Shown piece after piece: positions 31,592 to 33,367 of a stretch of 33,367 nucleotides of DNA. The stretch covers positions 1-33,367 of the forward strand of contig CAZMXI010000031.1 of assembly GCA_964570205.1 (NCBI GenBank), in the 5' to 3' direction. The notes beneath the pieces were generated by a model. That model was not told the DNA's origin and searched no databases. It worked only from the letters and a program-made list of their open reading frames with translations. Source of the DNA: CAZMXI01 sp964570205. GTDB taxonomy: Bacteria; Planctomycetota; Phycisphaerae; Tepidisphaerales; Tepidisphaeraceae. The translations under genes and the position numbers were made by a program. Within the stretch, counting starts at the first letter, position 1; each line of letters begins with the position of its first letter.

Positions 31592-32104
31592 ATGAAATGC
31601 GACAACTGCAATAAGCCCGCCACGGTTCACCTGACGGAGATCCGCAACGGCAAGAAGGTCGAGAAGCACCTCTGCGAGCAGTGCGCCGCCCAGGCGGAAG
31701 GGATGCCCGCCCTGGTGAAGGGGCATCAGCCGATCAACGAATTGCTGACCCAGTTCGTGATGGCCCACTCCGGGCTTCACAAGGAACTGAATACGACCTG
31801 CGACCAGTGCGGGATCACCTGGGCTGAGTTCCGCCAGCAGGGGCTCTTCGGCTGCGAGCGCGACTACGATGTGTTCGAGAAGGACCTGACGCCGTTGCTG
31901 CAGCGGGCGCACGAGGGCGCGACTCACCATTCGGGCAAGATCCCCGCGCGGGGCGGAGGAACCGGCGCATCCCCCAGGCCCAAACGCAAGTTCGTCGACA
32001 TCGCCAAGCTCCGAAAGGAGCTCCAAAGGGCGGTCGAGCTTGAAGACTACGAGCGGGCCGCCAAGCTCCGTGATCAGATTCGCCAGGCCGAAGAAGGAGC
32101 GTAG
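31592..32104 (+). CDS. mcsA: McsA-like protein, activator of protein arginine kinase (zinc finger and UVR motif)
   Basis: A 170-aa protein directly before mcsB. The first zinc finger is complete (C3, C6, C28, C31: CDNC...CEQC). The second has CDQC (C70, C73) and C88, but the fourth position is D91 in GCERDY, where Firmicutes McsA has a second CxxC. Residues 136-166 form a UVR motif (IAKLRKELQRAVELEDYERAAKLRDQI), the helical hairpin also found in UvrB and ClpC. In Bacillus McsA binds and activates McsB in protein quality control with ClpC. The start is supported by the family N terminus (MKCDNC) rather than by a clear ribosome-binding site. ClpC and CtsR are not in the window. Confidence 0.88.
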   Translation: MKCDNCNKPATVHLTEIRNGKKVEKHLCEQCAAQAEGMPALVKGHQPINELLTQFVMAHSGLHKELNTTCDQCGITWAEFRQQGLFGCERDYDVFEKDLTPLLQRAHEGATHHSGKIPARGGGTGASPRPKRKFVDIAKLRKELQRAVELEDYERAAKLRDQIRQAEEGA

Positions 32105-32190
32105 GATATCCTCGATTCTCGGCTCGCGCGTTTGCAGGCGACTGAACGGCGGCGACCCGGAATCCGGAACTCAACCGGATCGAAACCAAC

Positions 32191-33246
32191 ATGAAGCTTT
32201 CCGATCTGACGAATCATGCCGGCGAATGGCTTCGCGGCTCCGGGCCCATGAGCGACATTGTGATCTCGTCCCGAATTCGCCTGGCGCGGAACATCGCCGG
32301 TTTGCCGTTCCTGGCGCGCGCCACTCGCCATCAGCGGCAGTTCCTGGAGCACAAAGTCCGCGACACGATCCTGGCGGCGGAACTGGCGGGCAACGTCCTG
32401 TATGTGGATCTGGACAGCGCCCCCGACATCGATCGCAGCCTGCTCGTCGAACGCCACCTGATCAGCCGTCCCCACGCCGCCGCCGAGGGCGCCCGCGGCG
32501 TCGCTGTGACCGAGGATGAGACCGTGGCGATCATGGTCAACGAGGAAGATCACCTGCGCATCCAGGTGCTCCGTTCCGGGCTCCAGCTTGAAGAGGCGTG
32601 GGAACAGATCAACCAGATCGACGACCGGCTGGAGGCCAAGCTCGATTTCGCGTTTCACCCTCGATTCGGCTATTTGACGGCATGCCCGACGAATGTCGGA
32701 ACCGGCATCCGCGTCAGCGTCATGCTGCACCTGCCGGCGTTGAAACTGACCGGAGAAATCGAAAAAGTCTTCCGCGCGGCCAAGGATATGCGACTTGCGG
32801 TTCGAGGGCTTTATGGCGAGGGCACCGAGGCCACCGGTGACTTCTACCAGATCTCCAACCAGACCACGCTCGGCAAGAGCGAAGAGGAGATTATCAGCGA
32901 CTTCAAGCTCCAGGTCATCCCGCGCATCATCGACTATGAACACCAGGCACGGCGCACGCTCGCCAGCGAGCGCGCCATCGCCCTGGATGACAAGGTGTTC
33001 CGGGCACTCGGCACGCTGCGCAGCGCCAGGCTCCTGGCCAGCGAAGAGACGCTGTTCCTCCTGTCGCACCTTCGGATGGGAGTGAACCTCGGCCGGATCA
33101 AGGACATCGACGTCCGCGTGCTCAACGAACTGTTCCTGCTGACCCAGCCCGCGCACCTTCAGAAGATGCAGGGCAAGCGACTGGAAGGCGACCTCCGCAG
33201 GGCGGCCCGGGCCGAGTTCATCCGGCAGCGGCTGAACGGCAATTAG
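32191..33246 (+). CDS. mcsB: Protein arginine kinase
   Basis: A 351-aa protein close to the family length of about 360. Hallmarks of the phosphagen-kinase fold are GSGPMSDIVISSRIRLARN near residue 25 (nucleotide-binding arginines), VNEEDHLRIQ near residue 117, and CPTNVGTGIRVSVMLHLPAL around the catalytic Cys loop. It phosphorylates arginine residues, marking proteins for ClpCP degradation in Gram-positive bacteria. The initiation codon at 32191 fits the family N terminus although no ribosome-binding site is visible; it lies 86 bases after mcsA. The C-terminal GDLRRAARAEFIRQRL is close to the arginine-rich docking segment of other McsB but may lack its first Arg. It is probably co-transcribed with mcsA. 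Confidence 0.93.
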   Translation: MKLSDLTNHAGEWLRGSGPMSDIVISSRIRLARNIAGLPFLARATRHQRQFLEHKVRDTILAAELAGNVLYVDLDSAPDIDRSLLVERHLISRPHAAAEGARGVAVTEDETVAIMVNEEDHLRIQVLRSGLQLEEAWEQINQIDDRLEAKLDFAFHPRFGYLTACPTNVGTGIRVSVMLHLPALKLTGEIEKVFRAAKDMRLAVRGLYGEGTEATGDFYQISNQTTLGKSEEEIISDFKLQVIPRIIDYEHQARRTLASERAIALDDKVFRALGTLRSARLLASEETLFLLSHLRMGVNLGRIKDIDVRVLNELFLLTQPAHLQKMQGKRLEGDLRRAARAEFIRQRLNGN

Positions 33247-33260
33247 CGGAACGCCCCGAT

Positions 33261-33283
33261 GCCGCCAGGGCCCCTCTGGCGGC
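33261..33283 (+). terminator. Terminator hairpin after mcsB
   Basis: An eight-base-pair GC stem (33261-33268 with 33276-33283) with a seven-base loop, 15 bases after the mcsB stop. No T-run follows. The remaining 84 bases of the window show nothing I can identify. Confidence 0.5.
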
Positions 33284-33367
33284 CCGGCCTGGCCCATCCG
33301 GGCCGCGATCCCCTGAACCATCCCCAGTTTTGGCAGTGCATAAAATAGCCCGAGCCCATTGGCGCGG

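Overview
This is a GC-rich draft or metagenomic bacterial scaffold with two 10-N gaps. The gene content looks like a Gram-negative (diderm) anaerobe or facultative anaerobe: C-terminally aromatic outer-membrane beta-barrels, SPII lipoproteins, many c-type cytochromes, two radical-SAM enzymes and an McsA/McsB pair. I lean towards Planctomycetota, Phycisphaerae-like, but no marker gene in the window proves this.

Layout. (1) 1-3274, + strand: the tail of a fumarylacetoacetate-hydrolase-family gene, then a large lipoprotein resembling GH106 alpha-L-rhamnosidases. (2) 3369-18216, - strand: a 14.8-kb block of ten genes. In transcription order these are a tetraheme cytochrome, an NHL-propeller lipoprotein, an outer-membrane beta-barrel, a second NHL lipoprotein, a 12-heme cytochrome, an anchored octaheme cytochrome, a CbcL-like cytochrome c/cytochrome b fusion, an anchored triheme cytochrome, a secreted NHL propeller and a 24-heme cytochrome. 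(3) 18615-20763, + strand: a secreted beta-helix protein and the N-end-rule transferase Bpt. (4) 20816-22408, - strand: an FMN-type glutamate synthase-like protein. (5) 22620-24914, + strand: an AmmeMemoRadiSam radical-SAM enzyme, a 79-aa secreted repeat protein and a secreted DUF2202-like ferritin-fold protein. (6) 25004-28767, - strand: a small symporter accessory protein, a sodium:solute symporter and an AlgE-like porin. (7) 29249-33246, + strand: a KamA-like radical-SAM aminomutase homologue with a structured leader, a Tat-exported xylose-isomerase-like protein, and mcsA-mcsB.

The most interesting region is block 2. It encodes 59 c-heme attachment motifs by my count (55 CXXCH and 4 CX3CH or CX4CH) plus a membrane diheme-b domain. 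I read it as an electron conduit: the b-domain exchanges electrons with the quinone pool, the membrane-anchored octaheme and triheme proteins carry them across the periplasm, the barrel offers an outer-membrane passage, and the 4-, 12- and 24-heme proteins work outside or at the surface. The three NHL beta-propellers would be scaffold or docking subunits. The 12-heme protein looks like the complete tetraheme protein with an eight-heme C-terminal extension. Function, direction of electron flow and terminal acceptor are inferences; no catalytic reductase is recognisable.

Second-tier points: the KamA-like enzyme appears to lack both aspartates that recognise lysine in lysine 2,3-aminomutase, with Arg at one site; an inverted repeat lies just upstream of the mcsA start; and a repetitive 79-aa secreted peptide is encoded beside the ferritin-fold protein. 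I saw no tRNA, rRNA, CRISPR array, insertion sequence or prophage gene.
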